From Lepidostoma basale (Eukaryota > Arthropoda > Insecta > Trichoptera > Lepidostomatidae), in the NCBI GenBank assembly GCA_022606425.2, contig JAHDVF020000208.1, positions 1,102,501-1,166,500 on the forward strand: a stretch of 64,000 nt of DNA, in the 5' to 3' direction. The position numbers and the translations under genes are program-made. The notes beneath the pieces were generated by a model. It was not told the origin of the DNA and did not search any database. It saw nothing but the letters and a program-made list of their open reading frames with translations. Shown one piece after another: positions 10,938 to 22,317 of the stretch. Numbering within the stretch: position 1 is the first letter of the stretch; every line of letters starts with the position of its first letter.

Positions 10938-11145
10938 ATAAATTCAGCTCGTCATGAAGGGGAAGATTGAAGGAGGCAGAGGGGTTGGCAGAAGACATCT
11001 CTCCTGGCTTCGAAACATCTGAGAATGGACCGGCCTCAGAACTGTGGGGGAGCTGTTTCGCGCCGCCCGGTATAGAGAAGTTTTCTCCCAAATGGTCATC
11101 AACGTCGAAGGAACCCGGCAGGACACGTGAATAAGAAGAAGAAGA
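10938..11145 (+). pseudogene. LINE-D 3' remnant
   Basis: The plus strand reads KGKIEGGRGVGRRHLSWLRN, a stop, then EWTGLRTVGELFRAARYRE, FSQMV and INVEGTRQDT, ending in AATAAGAAGAAGAAGAA. This is the C-terminal block seen at 29990-30235. One in-frame stop is present. Confidence 0.8.
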
Positions 11146-11149
11146 AATT

Positions 11150-11240
11150 TTTAAATATGTTTTTTCCACTTTTGAGTTTATTTCTCTCGACTTATTACTA
11201 TGGTTTTACGCCTTCATATATCGTTCTCCCGATGAACGAG
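11150..11240 (-). repeat. Decayed copy of the 25795 fold-back family
   Basis: It matches 25780-25850: CACTTTTGAGTT, TCTCGAC, a TTTTACGCCTTCAT block and ATCGTTCTCCC. The hammerhead-like core has lost its GAAAC and CTGATGA elements. Confidence 0.6.
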
Positions 11241-12440
11241 GTATAAAACGTCAGAATAATGTAGAGAAACATAAATTATAATTTACACACGTAAAACGAT
11301 TTGATTATAGTCAATATCATCTCTTATAAGAAATGTTACTGTAATCTGCGGCGATTAATAAAATGAGTAATTAATAATAACGCTTTTAATATAATAAAAA
11401 CATCCGCTTTTGATATGTTTTATTATATTATTTGAGAATGACATACTTCACTTTGATGGAATAAGTAATATAACTCTTTTTAATCAAGATGTTACTTCTA
11501 TATTGTATAATAAAACTTAAAAGAAAATACGGATTGATGAATATTAAATACTTAAAAGTTAGTTTACCATGTCTAAGAAAACAATACAGTCATTTTTTTA
11601 ATTTTGAAAAACTTAAGGCGTTTTCGCAGTAGGATTCTATTACATAATAACGATATGTTATGAATTTATTCCAGTTCACAGTTTATTTCACTTTTGATTT
11701 CAGTCGTAAAAAAAATCTTTTTTAAAAATATTACTTCCCATCAAGATAATTTGCAAACATTATGACTTGCGAATTTTATTAATTCGGATTACTCGGCTTA
11801 TTGGATTGTGAAGAGTTACATAATTATTATCGGCCAGCTTTCGTGGAACGAAGCACTGTGCGGGGCGGGGGTGCGTGCCCTCAGGGGCGGTAATTGCGGG
11901 CCGTACGTGTAAATATTCGTCTTCGATTACTCCGTCGTAAAACTTTACGGCTTCGGCCTTTTAATTGCCGCCTGAAGCTCCGTCGAGTGGCCCACTCCAG
12001 CCTGCCGGCGTGATATTTTCAGTTTTTAGGAAAATGGTCTCACGCCTTATATAATATAGATATTCGGGAAATTGAATAAATTTATATTGCCTATGAATTC
12101 ACTTACGAAATTTTTTACTGGTTTTTATTTATAATTTATTTGTGATTCTTACTTAAACGACGTGAATTACAAAATTATTGTTCTTTAAACTACGAAACAC
12201 CTAACTCTTCCTCTATATTACATATTAAATTACGAGTATTAGGACAACGACAGATTTCAGATCTAAATTGAAAACCCATCTTTTTCATATTTCATACCCA
12301 AGTTAAACATTTATACTTTGTTCTACTATACTTTTAAACCGATCGCTTTTTAAGCGGTCACATTTAGATTTTTAGATTTAAAACACGTCTTAATGCGCCC
12401 TTGTGGTGATTACATCACAAAAACGGCGCTTTAAAAGTTA
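11241..12440. other. Non-coding DNA with GC-rich single-copy patch
   Basis: Mostly AT-rich. At 11820-12010 the sequence becomes GC-rich and complex (GTGCGGGGCGGGGGTGCG, and so on) with no open frame of note and no repeat match in the window. A regulatory element is possible but untested. Confidence 0.45.
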
Positions 12441-12441
12441 G

Positions 12442-12600
12442 CATATTATTATTATTATTATTATCTGTTTCTAGAAATTTCGTTATTTTAGGGAATGACA
12501 TGTTTGCTTTGCATTTCTAGGGTATTATCTAATACTTCCAAACACTTTATAATGCCCTTGGAATGTGGAAACCTTAACTCCACCTCCTTTTATGAATATA
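12442..12600 (+). repeat. (ATT)n run and FB-1 remnant
   Basis: A short trinucleotide run (12448-12464) precedes a decayed FB-1 left arm and centre: CTGTTTCTAGAAATTTCGTT, GAATGACATGTTTGC and a GGTATTATCTAATAC palindrome trace. Confidence 0.6.
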
Positions 12601-12668
12601 ATATATATAAAATAGTTTTGTCTCGTTTAAGTGTTACTGGACGACCTAAAGAAACAGAAGATTAAATG

Positions 12669-12699
12669 TTATGTGTGAACGTGAGGTTCACACATAACA
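12669..12699. repeat. Perfect 13-bp hairpin
   Basis: GTTATGTGTGAAC and GTTCACACATAAC are perfect inverted copies around GTGAG. There is no U run after it and no gene beside it, so it is simply noted. Confidence 0.8.
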
Positions 12700-12752
12700 A
12701 GGTATCGAGAGTAATCTTATATACAGCCATCAATCAACGATTTCATTCGAAT

Positions 12753-13051
12753 CTTAAAATAACAGACAAATCATCAATCAAATCAAAAACGACGACCTTC
12801 GTGGCAGAGTGGTAAGAGCTCTGATTCCCATTCCGAAGGTTCTGGGTTCGATTCCCAGCGATGGCAGTGTGATTGTCACACTGTCTTTGGTCTGGTGTAG
12901 AATTCTCGTGACAATAAAATGGCGATAGATTGGCTACCTGTCACATGTCACGAGAATCAATATATCAGCTTAAAACAATCGTATACTGTAATTGGGTTCA
13001 AGCGACCTGTTGTATACGTAAAAAAAAAAAAAAAACTTAAAATAACAGACA
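12753..13051 (+). repeat. SINE-1 copy with 16-bp target duplication
   Basis: The element occupies 12769-13035 and is flanked by identical CTTAAAATAACAGACA at 12753-12768 and 13036-13051. Box A is at about 12803 and box B is a perfect GGTTCGATTCC at 12845-12855. The body matches the copy at 6070, and a poly-A of about 15 bases closes it. The intact duplication shows retroposition and a fairly recent date. Confidence 0.93.
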
Positions 13052-13205
13052 CGGAGAATGACACGTTTCGCCTGTCTGAGGCATTATCAAATGCACATTT
13101 GATAATGCAAAACATGTCATTCACACAAAATATAATAAAACTACTATAAAACTGACGTTTTCATTCGTATTCATTATTGAATATGGAGTTTTACATCAAG
13201 AGTTT
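13052..13205 (+). repeat. FB-1 right half
   Basis: Directly after the SINE-1 duplication come the FB-1 centre (GAATGACACGTTTCGCC, inverted ATTTGATAATGC, AACATGTCATTCAC), the right arm (GACGTTTTCATTCGTATT) and the tail GGAGTTTTACATCA. The left arm is mostly gone. Confidence 0.8.
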
Positions 13206-13254
13206 AATTATAGTTTAATTTACATCCTTAATTTATTAGTTTTTAGTTTAAAAT

Positions 13255-13560
13255 ATCACAAAATAAAAATATTAACTAACTAACTAACTAACCATCACGC
13301 CGTTTCCCCGAAAGGGTAGACAGAAAGAATGAACTGTAACACTTTAATCGATGCTGCACTCCATTCTTCTCTTTTCGCCAACGCGAGAGACGCGGTGTGA
13401 TGGGTTGCGAACCTCATCGCCACCAATAGGCATCTCCCGCGCACACTTCAATCATTCAACGTCTACATAATAAATCTAAAACAAATTATACAAAATACAA
13501 TGATATAAAATAAAATAACACATAAAAATAATTTAACACATAATGTTCTTTTAGATGGTG
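13255..13560 (-). repeat. SINE-2 copy
   Basis: ACTAACTAACTAACTAACCA at the left end and the LINE-A-like GCCGTTTCCCCGAAAGGG are followed by the SINE-2 body (GATGGGTTGCGAACCTCATC, CACCAATAGGCATCTCCC). A long AT-rich end carries ATCTAAAACAAATTATACA. It is the longest copy in the window. Confidence 0.85.
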
Positions 13561-14379
13561 CACTTGTCGTCAGCTGGACGATCCGGACATTAATTTGTGT
13601 TTATTTAATTTTTTATTCCACTTTTTTCATTTTAAATAGGCACTTATCACCATCCAACACCAGCAAAAACTTGAAAATTTGATTGAAAATAAAAATATTA
13701 TGCTTAAATTATTAATTATAACCGAATTTGAAAATAATATTGTATGTTTTTGTATCCATCTCTTACGAGATAAGAATACATTAGAATTGAGTTGCTAAAA
13801 CATGCACAATTCAGCAAGTTCATTAAAATTTGCAAGGAAAGGCACAGAATATCACGCCGCAGAACTGCAAATGCTAATCGTGAAAAACATACGGAGCCCG
13901 CTTGAAATTTCCCAAGTCAGAGGCGTGGCAGCGCCGGGCACTCCGGCGTGTTAACTCGCCCGATAGCATCTTCTTTATTTGTTATTCCGCGATGGAGCGC
14001 CCTTCCTTGGCCGAGAGCCACGGACGATTGCCGGTTTATAAAAGGACGAGAAGACCGTATGAACGGAAATTACAATTCAAGAGGATGCTTAGTTTACGCA
14101 CGACAGTGTGAAACAGCACCAGAATTTGTTTATCGCTAGTGGCAAAGGAAAACCGTTCTTCTCTTCATAATTTAATTTTAAATTTCGAACTCTTCATTTT
14201 GTATTATACGAAAAATATTTTAAACTGCTTCTTACATCTTTGTTTCATAATAAGTTATTCATAATGGAGTTCTGGTTCTAACCCCTTATATGTGGAATCA
14301 AAGCATGGAACTGACAGAAAATGCATGAAAGCATAATAAATACTGTGATAAAATATCTTAGATATACATATACTAAAAT
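13561..14379. other. Non-coding DNA with GC-richer patch
   Basis: 13850-14130 is GC-richer and single-copy in the window. Two overlapping frames of 63-69 codons there show no domain. Confidence 0.4.
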
Positions 14380-14715
14380 GATACAATACAGAATTTCAAA
14401 TTCTGATATCAAGAAGAAATGAAGAGCGAATGACAGTATTATGAGAAAAACTATGAAAGAATTACAGCGATGTAACGCATAGATATAGAAATAAAAGTTG
14501 AGAATGTATACTTTAAAGACACTAATGGAGTTCGCGGTCCAGGAAGACTGAGGAAAACACAGATTAACCAAATAAATGTTAATTTTAGAGGTCGGCTATA
14601 ACAAAAATCGTAAGAATCGATGTGCCTGTATGACCCGCTCAATGAATGCAGAGGAATCTAGAGAGATGTGTTAGGATAGAGTAGTATGGTGGTCAATTGT
14701 TTTTGCCAACTCTAC
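14380..14715 (+). pseudogene. LINE-A copy, heavily decayed
   Basis: Blocks such as ACTAATGGAGTTCGCGGTCC, CTGAGGAAAACACAGATTA, AGAATCGATGTGCCTGTATG and TGAATGCAGAGGAATC keep the order of LINE-A (ANGTRNRGRxRK, QINQI, RNRRACMTRSMNAEES). No frame is open. Confidence 0.7.
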
Positions 14716-15109
14716 AATAGACACTGCGTGATGGTTCGTATTATGTGTGTTAAGTGTTTCTTATAAATAAATACGTGTTTAAGAGGCTTACGGGTTGTTT
14801 TGATAAAATATATTATTATTATTGCAATTTCTGATTCAAATTTATACATATTATTGCGTGAAAGTATCTTATTTATACTCAGATTCAAGTTCATGTAACG
14901 TTGCTATTTTATGCCAAATGACGATTTCATAATTAATTCTAAGACTATTGATTTAAATACTTGATATAAGTATTTTCAATAATTCACCAATCGATATTAG
15001 GGTCTTAAGTCGTGACAACAAACAAAGGTTCCAACTAGAAACTATTAAAGATGTATTATACCACACTAATTGAATAAAAATGTATTTTGATTTACTAAAA
15101 ATATGTTTG
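14716..15109. other. AT-rich non-coding DNA
   Basis: No feature recognised. Confidence 0.4.
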
Positions 15110-15320
15110 AATAATTTTAATCACACTTTATTTAACTTAACCCATACATGTTTCGGTTGTAACATAAGCTTCATCAATGTACACAATTGTATCTACATCG
15201 TTAAAATAATTTAACATTTGAAATAAATTAATTGTTAAAATTATGTACATTAATAATAAAGATTACGTTATAACCGAAACATGTCTGTGTTAAGTGAAGT
15301 GTTGTAATACTACGAGTAAA
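15110..15320. repeat. FB-4: inverted pair of ribozyme-like modules
   Basis: The left module (minus, 15142-15190) reads TTGATGAAGC, a spacer, then CCGAAACATGTA. The right module (plus, about 15255-15300) reads ATAATAAAG, a spacer, then CCGAAACATGTCTGTGTTA. Outside each lies CACTTTATTTAAC or its complement. In the right module TGTG can pair with TACA before the degenerate core. Confidence 0.75.
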
Positions 15321-15789
15321 TATATTTTTTCGAACATGAATCCACAACACAAAGTGAAGGCGAATATAGAAGAAATAAATTATGTTTTTTAATCACTATA
15401 TAAATTGTAAAAAAAACACGTCATTGTTCTCGCAAACGAGCGGCATATGCATATGCTTGCACTAAAATGTGCACACATTCGTTACTACCACAATAAGGCA
15501 ACCCATTTCCTTACACATTTATCATCGTTACTAAAACAATGATGGCCGATACGCTGCCAGATCGTTAGTGGGAAATAAAATTCCCTCCGCGTTTTCCTCC
15601 GGTATCAAAACAGTATTAAATCTCCGCTGAATGCGATTGTTGTTGACGACGTGGGCTGTACAATGCGCCACGTCTCTCTCGGCTCGCGTGGAATGCAATC
15701 GCTGCAAGTATGTATCATCCAATTACAGACAATACTAATACCTTCATATTACCCAGTACCATGAAATTTCTTATAAATTAAAACATTTA
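15321..15789. other. Non-coding DNA
   Basis: 15530-15720 is GC-richer and single-copy here. No coding or RNA assignment. Confidence 0.4.
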
Positions 15790-16266
15790 TTTTTCTTATG
15801 TATGGAAGCGAAGCATGGAACTGGCAAAAGAAGAATGAAAGTTAAATAAATGCAGTAAAAATGAGATCTCTTAGACGAATGTGTGGATACTATGTGTATC
15901 ATAGAGTGTCGAATGAAAATATAAGAAGTGAATGCGGTGCGAATGATGGTGTTATGAACAAATTAATGAAAGGATCATTGAGATGGTTTGGACATATGGA
16001 AAGAAATAATGGTAAAAAAATTATGTGTTAAAGATGCAAATGGAACCAGAAATAGAGGAAGACAAAGGAAAGCGTGGAACGATCAAATAAATCAAATATT
16101 GAATGTCGGCCATGTGAGGAGTCAGAGAAATCGACGCGCGTGCATGACACGATGTATGAATGTTGAGGAATCGAGAGAAATATGTCAGGAAAGAAAAGTG
16201 TGGTAGTCCATTATTTCTTCCTACCCCTTTGGGGAGACGGCGTGATGGTTAGTTAGTTAGTTAATT
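15790..16266 (+). pseudogene. LINE-A 3' end with GTTAG tail
   Basis: The sequence reads YGSEAWNWQKKNE, MRSLRRMCGYYVYHRV, IRSECGANDGVMNK, KGSLRWFGHMERN, ANGTRNRGRQRKAWNDQINQ, VGHVRSQRNRRACMTRCMN and EICQERKVW with a stop at 16204-16206. The 3' UTR GGGGAGACGGCGTGATGG and a GTTAGTTAGTTA tail follow. A few frame breaks occur at 15840 and 16010. This is the best view of the family's C-terminus and tail. Confidence 0.9.
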
Positions 16267-16501
16267 AGTTATTTTTATAGGTTTTATTACCTATTTTATC
16301 ATGAGACTATTAAAACAATTTAAATCGTACTCTCGAAAATATCGCCAGGCGTTCAATCTTATCATTTTTATGGGTCGCTCAGACATCATCAGACTGATTC
16401 AATTTATCGCTGCATTCACATTCATACATCCAAACACATTCCTCTTCAAAATACTTTTTTTTAAACTTTATTTTCGAAGATGAATGTACAACATTGAAAT
16501 A

Positions 16502-16543
16502 ACGCCGACCGGTTTCGCTTGTTCCCAAGTCTCGTCAGGGCAT
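16502..16543 (-). ncRNA. Type I hammerhead ribozyme candidate (best core)
   Basis: On the minus strand, in order: AUGCC (stem I), CUGACGA core directly after, hairpin with CUUG-GGAA-CAAG inside a G-C closing pair, GAAA core, palindromic ACCGGU (stem III), C at the cleavage position, and GGCGU pairing with AUGCC as five base pairs of stem I. All conserved hammerhead core bases are present. Stem III has no loop, so activity would need a dimer, as in minimal type I hammerheads of retrozymes and Penelope-like elements. ACTTTATTTTC lies about 30 bp outside, as in other copies. Confidence 0.7.
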
Positions 16544-16754
16544 ATATAAAATAACTAAAAAAATATATTTACGTGAATTGAATTATACAGGCGATGGTGG
16601 AGTGAGACGGGACGAGAGAGGGAAAGGGATTTTTTACCAATGTTTGGTTTTGTAATTAGTAAATTACTCGGAAATTCAGATTAATTTGGATATTTCACAC
16701 TAAATTAAGTATGCGTCAACACTAATGCCAACAATCCCAAAATTTTTAGATATT

Positions 16755-16860
16755 TCACAATAATCGGGTGGTGGTTTAGGGGATAGAACGCTTTGCTCTT
16801 GATCTAAGGGGCATGGGTTCAAGCCTGGACACGGCCAGATTCCTTCTTCATAATAATGAG
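16755..16860 (+). repeat. tRNA-like SINE or pseudo-tRNA fragment
   Basis: TGGTGGTTTAGGGGATAGA resembles box A and GGGTTCAAGCC resembles box B, about 35 bases apart. No acceptor stem pairing is evident, and the sequence runs on without a terminator. It is a different family from SINE-1. Confidence 0.45.
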
Positions 16861-17589
16861 CTATTTTCTGCTCACATTGAAGATTGTAAAATAAATTCTA
16901 ATATCATTGATACAAATCCTTGATATTAGTCTTTTAAAAAAAAAAAGGAAGAACCAGCTAAAGAAATAATTAATAACACTGAAAAATGCGTTAATATTAC
17001 CAAATCACATTCCAACAATGTTTCCTACAAATGTAAGAGGAATAGCCATTGCTGAACCTCTGTAAGCCAGAAGATCCAAGTCTAAGTCCAAGGTTATTAA
17101 TATTTTTTTTAAAGCCGGATTTGAAAGATCAATCTGATTCTAAAAATATGGTTAGAAATTTTTAAAGTTTAATAGTTTAATATACTTTTCTTTTTACAAT
17201 AATTGCTAACAAAATATTTGTTTCGTATGTGGATGAAAACATAAATATTCTGCTGTGTTAATTGTACTGAAATATTACTTGTATATCATACCTAAAACTC
17301 AAACAACGGATTATGTCCATCATATAAAGCGACTCTCTGTTTTATTCAACTCGCTTGGAACGAACAGTCGACGCGGCATTGTCTAAAGCTAGAGGCTGCG
17401 GTCAGGACGAAAGGCGCTCACTTCCATTCACCAGCGCCCTCGCAGCTCGGAGCCTTGCGCCCAGCAGGGATGACAGCAGCAGTGGCATACAAAGAGATAT
17501 CGCAGTCAGCATTAACGGTTGTGGCTTAATTCTTGAACTAGTTTGCAGGAAATTCAATGTGGGGAAGTGCAATCATAAAGTTAATTTAA
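16861..17589. other. Non-coding DNA with GC-rich patch
   Basis: 17345-17540 is GC-rich, with a 92-codon frame lacking domains. The rest is AT-rich. Confidence 0.4.
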
Positions 17590-17705
17590 ATAAGTATAAT
17601 TTCACTTGGATTACAACACTTTATTTCACTTAACAATGACATGTTTGGGTTATAACATAACATTTATCAATGTACATTATTTTAACAATAAAATAAAACA
17701 TAGTG
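17590..17705 (-). repeat. FB-4 single module, decayed
   Basis: ACAACACTTTATTTCACTTA, then GACATGTTTGGGTTATAACA and ATTTATCAATGTACAT match the 15110-15320 family. The core has drifted (TTGATAA, CAAAC). Confidence 0.65.
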
Positions 17706-17724
17706 GTTACTTGTATTCTAAAAT

Positions 17725-17820
17725 GGGGTGGAGTTACATACAGGTGGAGAAGGTATTATGTATAAAGGTATAAAGGTGGAGAACCTGTATAAAGGTGGAG
17801 AAGGTATAATTAGGAATGAG
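17725..17820. repeat. Short minisatellite
   Basis: About four imperfect copies of TATAAAGGTGGAGAAGGTAT-like units. Confidence 0.7.
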
Positions 17821-18994
17821 GAGAGGGGAGATTTAACGGGAACATTTTTATTATAGTATGGGAATTGAATTTAAACTTAACAGGACATTTATTATGTTCT
17901 CGTTATTTTTTATGGCTTTTTAAATTTCCTAATTATTATTTTTTTTATTATTAATATGCAAAATTTCGATACTGTTTTCTTTATTAAATGTATGATTTTT
18001 TTCAATTAAATGGTTCGATTAGGTTAGGTTAGGTGCAATCATTATATTTTAATTTATATCTAGATTTTTTTTTAAACTTTGTTATAAATATATTATAGTT
18101 AAATTTAGAATGAGATTTGTTTTAATAAGTATAGACACAATTATATATTAAGTGCCTAATTCGTTTTGTTGCCTGTCCCAACCCTTCTTTAAATATCCCT
18201 CTCCACTCGCCCATCCTCTGTAAACATCCTTTATTAGTTATATTCTTCAAATTTAAGCATTTCCTTGTGATACACTAGTTTCAGATATTATACATTATGT
18301 TACAATATACATTATTGAACAAACGAAACAAAGAAATAACAGAAGATTAACAAGATGTATACTAGCTATAAACATACCGTAAATCCGGCCGATTATATTC
18401 GAATTATTACATAACCCAGTCATAAAAGTGGCAGTAAAATAAAAAGTAATTATACACAGTTCCGCTTGTATGATAAAGCTTAATTTTCTTTTGTTTTGTT
18501 TTTACTTTTATTGCGGTCAAGTATCAATTTCTCGTTTCTGTGGAATTTTTACGACCTGCCCCGTCTGAACTGTACTGTTTTATATCTCCATTCGCTGAAA
18601 ATATTGTACTATGAATCATGCGGATACGCGAGAATTTCGATGGAAAAAATCCCTCGCTTGTAAAACAATACTCGAGTAATTATTACTACTATCGAAAAGT
18701 ATGTACGAAATGTTTTGAAGATAGAAAAACTCAGTTATTTGCTTTTATGATTAATACAAACAAATGTTTTATTTTTAGTGGCTGGTAATCTATACGTGGG
18801 CGTTCGTTGATTACATTTCAATGACAGTTTAGCGATTTCTGAAGAAAAAAATTCCCACAATTTGAGAAGCTGGACAGTAAATCCACATTAATTTAGGAAA
18901 AATAAACTGTTACATTTAACATTTTTGTGTATTATGTAATTATATAAGAAGGCATGACAGTCTGCAGCATTAGCGTCAATGGTGAAAATTTGGA
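17821..18994. other. AT-rich non-coding DNA with three TTAGG units
   Basis: 18019-18033 contains three TTAGG repeats, the unit of most insect telomeres. Three units are weak evidence. Nothing else is recognised. Confidence 0.45.
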
Positions 18995-19296
18995 GCAAGT
19001 AGTTGAGTTCGTTGGACATATGGAAAGAATGAATTAAGAAAGAATAGTAAAAAAAGTATATGTTAACTATGTAAATGGAACCAGAAATAGAGGAAGACCT
19101 AGGAAAACGTGGCACGATCAAATAAATCAAATATTGAATGTTGGCCATGTGAGGAGTCAGAGAAATCGACGCGCGTGCATGACACGATGTATGAATGTTG
19201 AGGAAGCTAGAGAAATATGCCAGGAAAGAAAAGTATGGTAGTCCATTCTTTCTGCCTACCCCTTCGGAGAGACGGCGTTGGTTAGTTAGTTAGTTA
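18995..19296 (+). pseudogene. LINE-A 3' end, short
   Basis: It starts within FGHMERMN, then gives VNYVNGTRNRGRPRKTWHDQ, INQILNVGHVRSQRNRRACM, TRCMNVEEAREICQERKVW, stop, 3' UTR and a GTTAGTTAGTTA tail. It is nearly identical over its length to 15980-16266, so it is recent and strongly 5'-truncated. Confidence 0.88.
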
Positions 19297-20574
19297 TAAG
19301 AAGGCAACGGATGGTTTCGGTATGATTCCTACTATCAATGGATATCGCCATTAAATCATTATTTAACATACTTTCATTGGAGCGAATGTGCAACGATTTT
19401 CTTTTAAATAATGAAAATTAAAGCTCTGGTTGGAGCAAAACTGGTTGGTGGAAAAAATAAACATTATAAAGTGTTCATGTAATGTTTACAATATTTCTAT
19501 TTTACACACATTTAATCATTGTTTGTGCATTCATTAGATTCTTAATGAACTTAGATATTCACTTTATTTAACTGCTTATTATTTTATCACAATGCCAACC
19601 AGATATCAACACTTATTTCATCTAAATAACTGTAGCCAAACCAATATTCAGAATACAAAGAGCAATTTAAGAATATATTTTGACATATTTCGATTTACTT
19701 GGAAATAATGAAAATGTGGCTTTTTCTGAAAAAGGAATCCATATTTTTTTTATTAATTATTTACAGAAATTTATTAATAAAAGAACTCGCAAAATGATAA
19801 TTTAAGTTTTTTTAATATTAAGTTTTTTAAGATATGCAATCAGTAGCCCTTAATTACTAAACATTGAATATGCTTTATAACGAATAGTTGAAAATACTTT
19901 TCAATATAGACAGTGAATTTGGGTGTTTTTTATTTTAAAATAAAATTGGTTTTTTAAAGGTGTACTTTTAGAAGTTGTAAAAAAATATAACAGCGATAGA
20001 TTAGATTTTGTGGCGTTTAATACGTAGAGCTATAATTATTGACAGCTACCGTTCCTGCACAGTATACTAATTATTCGTGAATAATTATACAGGAGCTCGT
20101 AGATAATTATTTCCTTTGTTGTTCAAATTTAGAACCTACAGAGAGCTAGTTTCATGATTTCAAAATAATTAGAATTAAATGATGCGCTGAACCATGATAT
20201 AGACACAAAATATGAACAAACATATCTTATACGAGTATGATAATTATGTTTCGTTGTTAAAGTAAATTTTATTAACAGAAATTATTATAATAGAAATTTT
20301 TATAAAATGTGTATTTTTTTATCTTTATAAGTAGGTACCTACTATGTCGTCGAGAGCGTACAGTTATTAACAATACAATAAAATTTAAACAATTTGAATA
20401 CTATACGCCTTTTATAAGTTTGAAAATGATATAAAAACATTAAATGTCAAAGATTTTTTACATTAATTGTTGATATGTATGTGTTACATTATTTACTAAT
20501 AGTTTAACTTGAGAATTAATACATGATAACTTTACCTTTAAATTACGAGTACTTATTCATTATAAGTTGGTTTT
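19297..20574. other. AT-rich non-coding DNA
   Basis: A small palindrome, TAATTATTCGTGAATAATTA, sits at about 20068-20087. No gene or repeat is otherwise seen. Confidence 0.4.
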
Positions 20575-20695
20575 GAATAGCCACACAAAACATTTGATCT
20601 TTGGATTTAGATATACCGACATGTTTCTCTTGACGCGGAGCTTCATCAGTATTTGTTTTGTTATACTGATGAAGCTTTGCTTGGAGCGAAATCGA
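20575..20695. repeat. Inverted pair of hammerhead-like modules
   Basis: The minus module reads CTGATGA (20643-20649), A, spacer, GAAACATGTC. The plus module reads CTGATGA (20666-20672), A, GCTT-TGCTTG-GAGC hairpin, GAAA, palindrome ATCGAT, A. Only 16 bp separate the cores. Stem I pairing is weak in both. The plus copy shows a different stem III palindrome. Confidence 0.7.
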
Positions 20696-20815
20696 TAGGA
20701 AGTTTTAAATATTATTCTTCTTTCGGTGCCGTGCCAGGTCCCCCCAACGTTGGCAATCACTACAGCAAAAAAATCTCTATCCTGCGCCATTTGGAACAGG
20801 TTCTGAACAATTGTT
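20696..20815 (-). pseudogene. LINE-D extreme 3' end
   Basis: The minus strand reads VQNLFQMAQDRDFFAVVIAN, then VGGTWHGTE, matching the end of the copy at 29860-30235. It abuts the ribozyme-like pair without a gap. Confidence 0.75.
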
Positions 20816-21424
20816 ATTCCTGTCTACTTTTTTTCGCCATAGTGATTCCTGGTGATAGTTTAAATATTAAGAGATGTTTAAACATAATATTTAAGTATTT
20901 AAATTATGCCTAATAATATCACACCACAAGTTAAGTGCTTCATACGAAAATTATTCAATTCTTCATGTTAAGCTCGGGTGGTAGATATTTTTATATATTT
21001 CGGGAGTTTTGCCAAAAAATTAATCATAATTAGCATAGATATTATAATATCAATGTTGCGAATACTACATTTGTTCGTACGAATCTTCCTCTCAAATCAA
21101 TTTCTCGAATGTACCCTCAGTACGTGGGATGAGTTTACCCAAGACAACGTTTGCTGAGTGGATCCATACTAATCAATCCTAGCGCTGTGTAACTATGTAA
21201 GAGCAAGGGCCTTGGAGCAGGGCATACAGTCTCCAAGGAAGTGGCTTTGCCCAACACAAACAGGGCTAACGAAGCCAGCGGTAATAACTAAGGCTGTATC
21301 AACATATTCATAACTTATTACCTAATTCTCTTATAGTTACAAAAATCATTAATCTGATACCAAAACTCCTCATTAATAGATAATTTAATTAACATATGTA
21401 TTTTATGAATATTATATAATAAAT
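20816..21424. other. Non-coding DNA
   Basis: A GC-richer stretch at 21100-21300 is not recognised. The rest is AT-rich. Confidence 0.4.
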
Positions 21425-21520
21425 ATTAAATGTGTTGTTTCTTGAACAATTATGTAAAACTCCATATTAAATAATTATAATAAAATAAAACTTCTAGAGA
21501 ACAGACGTCTTTATTTGTAC
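21425..21520 (-). repeat. FB-1 tail and arm
   Basis: TTTCTTGAACAATTATGTAA, AACTCCATATT and AACTTCTAGAGAACAGACGT mark the tail and arm. The element is then interrupted by LINE-A. Confidence 0.75.
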
Positions 21521-21524
21521 AACA

Positions 21525-21770
21525 ACAAACCATCCGTTTCCCCGCAGGGGTAGGCAGAGAGAATAGACCGCCATACTACTCTATCCTGACGTCGATTCTT
21601 CCGGCTTCTGACATGACCAACCTTTAAAATTTGATTAATTTGGTCATGCCATGTTTTCCTCGGTCTACCTCGACTCCGTACTCCATTTACATCGTTAAGG
21701 TATACTTTTTAACCATTCTTTCTTCACCCATGCGCTCCATATGTCCGAACCAACTTCATTTGTATTAATA
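21525..21770 (-). pseudogene. LINE-A inserted in FB-1
   Basis: The complement of the LINE-A 3' end (CCGTTTCCCCGCAGGGGTAG, ATTCTTCCGGCTTCTGACAT) runs to ATGTCCGAACCAACTT. A block between AACATTCAT and GACGTCGATT is deleted. ATTTGTA-type sequence flanks both sides (21514 and 21769), suggesting the target duplication. Confidence 0.8.
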
Positions 21771-21860
21771 ATTTAATTGATATAAAATGGCATTTGATAA
21801 TGCCTTAGAAATTTTCTAGAAAACATACGTTTTCATTCGCATTAATGATTAAAATGTAAT
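21771..21860 (-). repeat. FB-1 remainder
   Basis: Centre palindrome traces (GGCATTTGATAATGCC) and an arm (TTTCTAGAAAACATACGTTT, TCATTCGCATTAATG) continue the element broken by LINE-A. Confidence 0.7.
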
Positions 21861-22315
21861 TATTTCATAAGCTGTCTTGAATCTACAGTATAATATAATA
21901 ATATTTGAGAAAAACGTTTTGCTTATATTTCAGTTACAAATGTATTTTTTAAATATCAATCAAACCACTTTACAAATTCTATTGTGTCTACCTATAATAA
22001 GTGTTGATGTTAAATGATGGCGAAAGAATTGATATAATCAAATACAAATGAAAGGAAGCCGAGTCCACCTCTAAGTACTGCGGAAGAAAGTTCCAGCTGT
22101 AGAAACTCCCGTATTATTTATTCAGATTTAAAAGTTCTCCTCCCAGTCGTGTATCGCGTGTCACTCATTTACCAGGAGATCCCGACTCCCTTTGTGTTTC
22201 ATTGTATTATAAATATTATATAAAGCTATTATTCTCCATTTCTGCTCCGCATACCACACCACAAGCAATGACGGCTGGTAGACAATTTTAAAAACGATAA
22301 AGCATTACATACATT
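21861..22315. other. Non-coding DNA
   Basis: No recognised feature. 22030-22200 is somewhat GC-richer. Confidence 0.4.
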
Positions 22316-22317
22316 TT

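Noticed and set aside
12669..12699. Transcription terminator hairpin
   Set aside because: Rho-independent terminators do not apply in a nuclear animal genome, and no gene ends here.
18019..18033. Interstitial telomere or telomeric retroelement site
   Set aside because: Only three TTAGG units; such runs are common by chance in AT-rich DNA.
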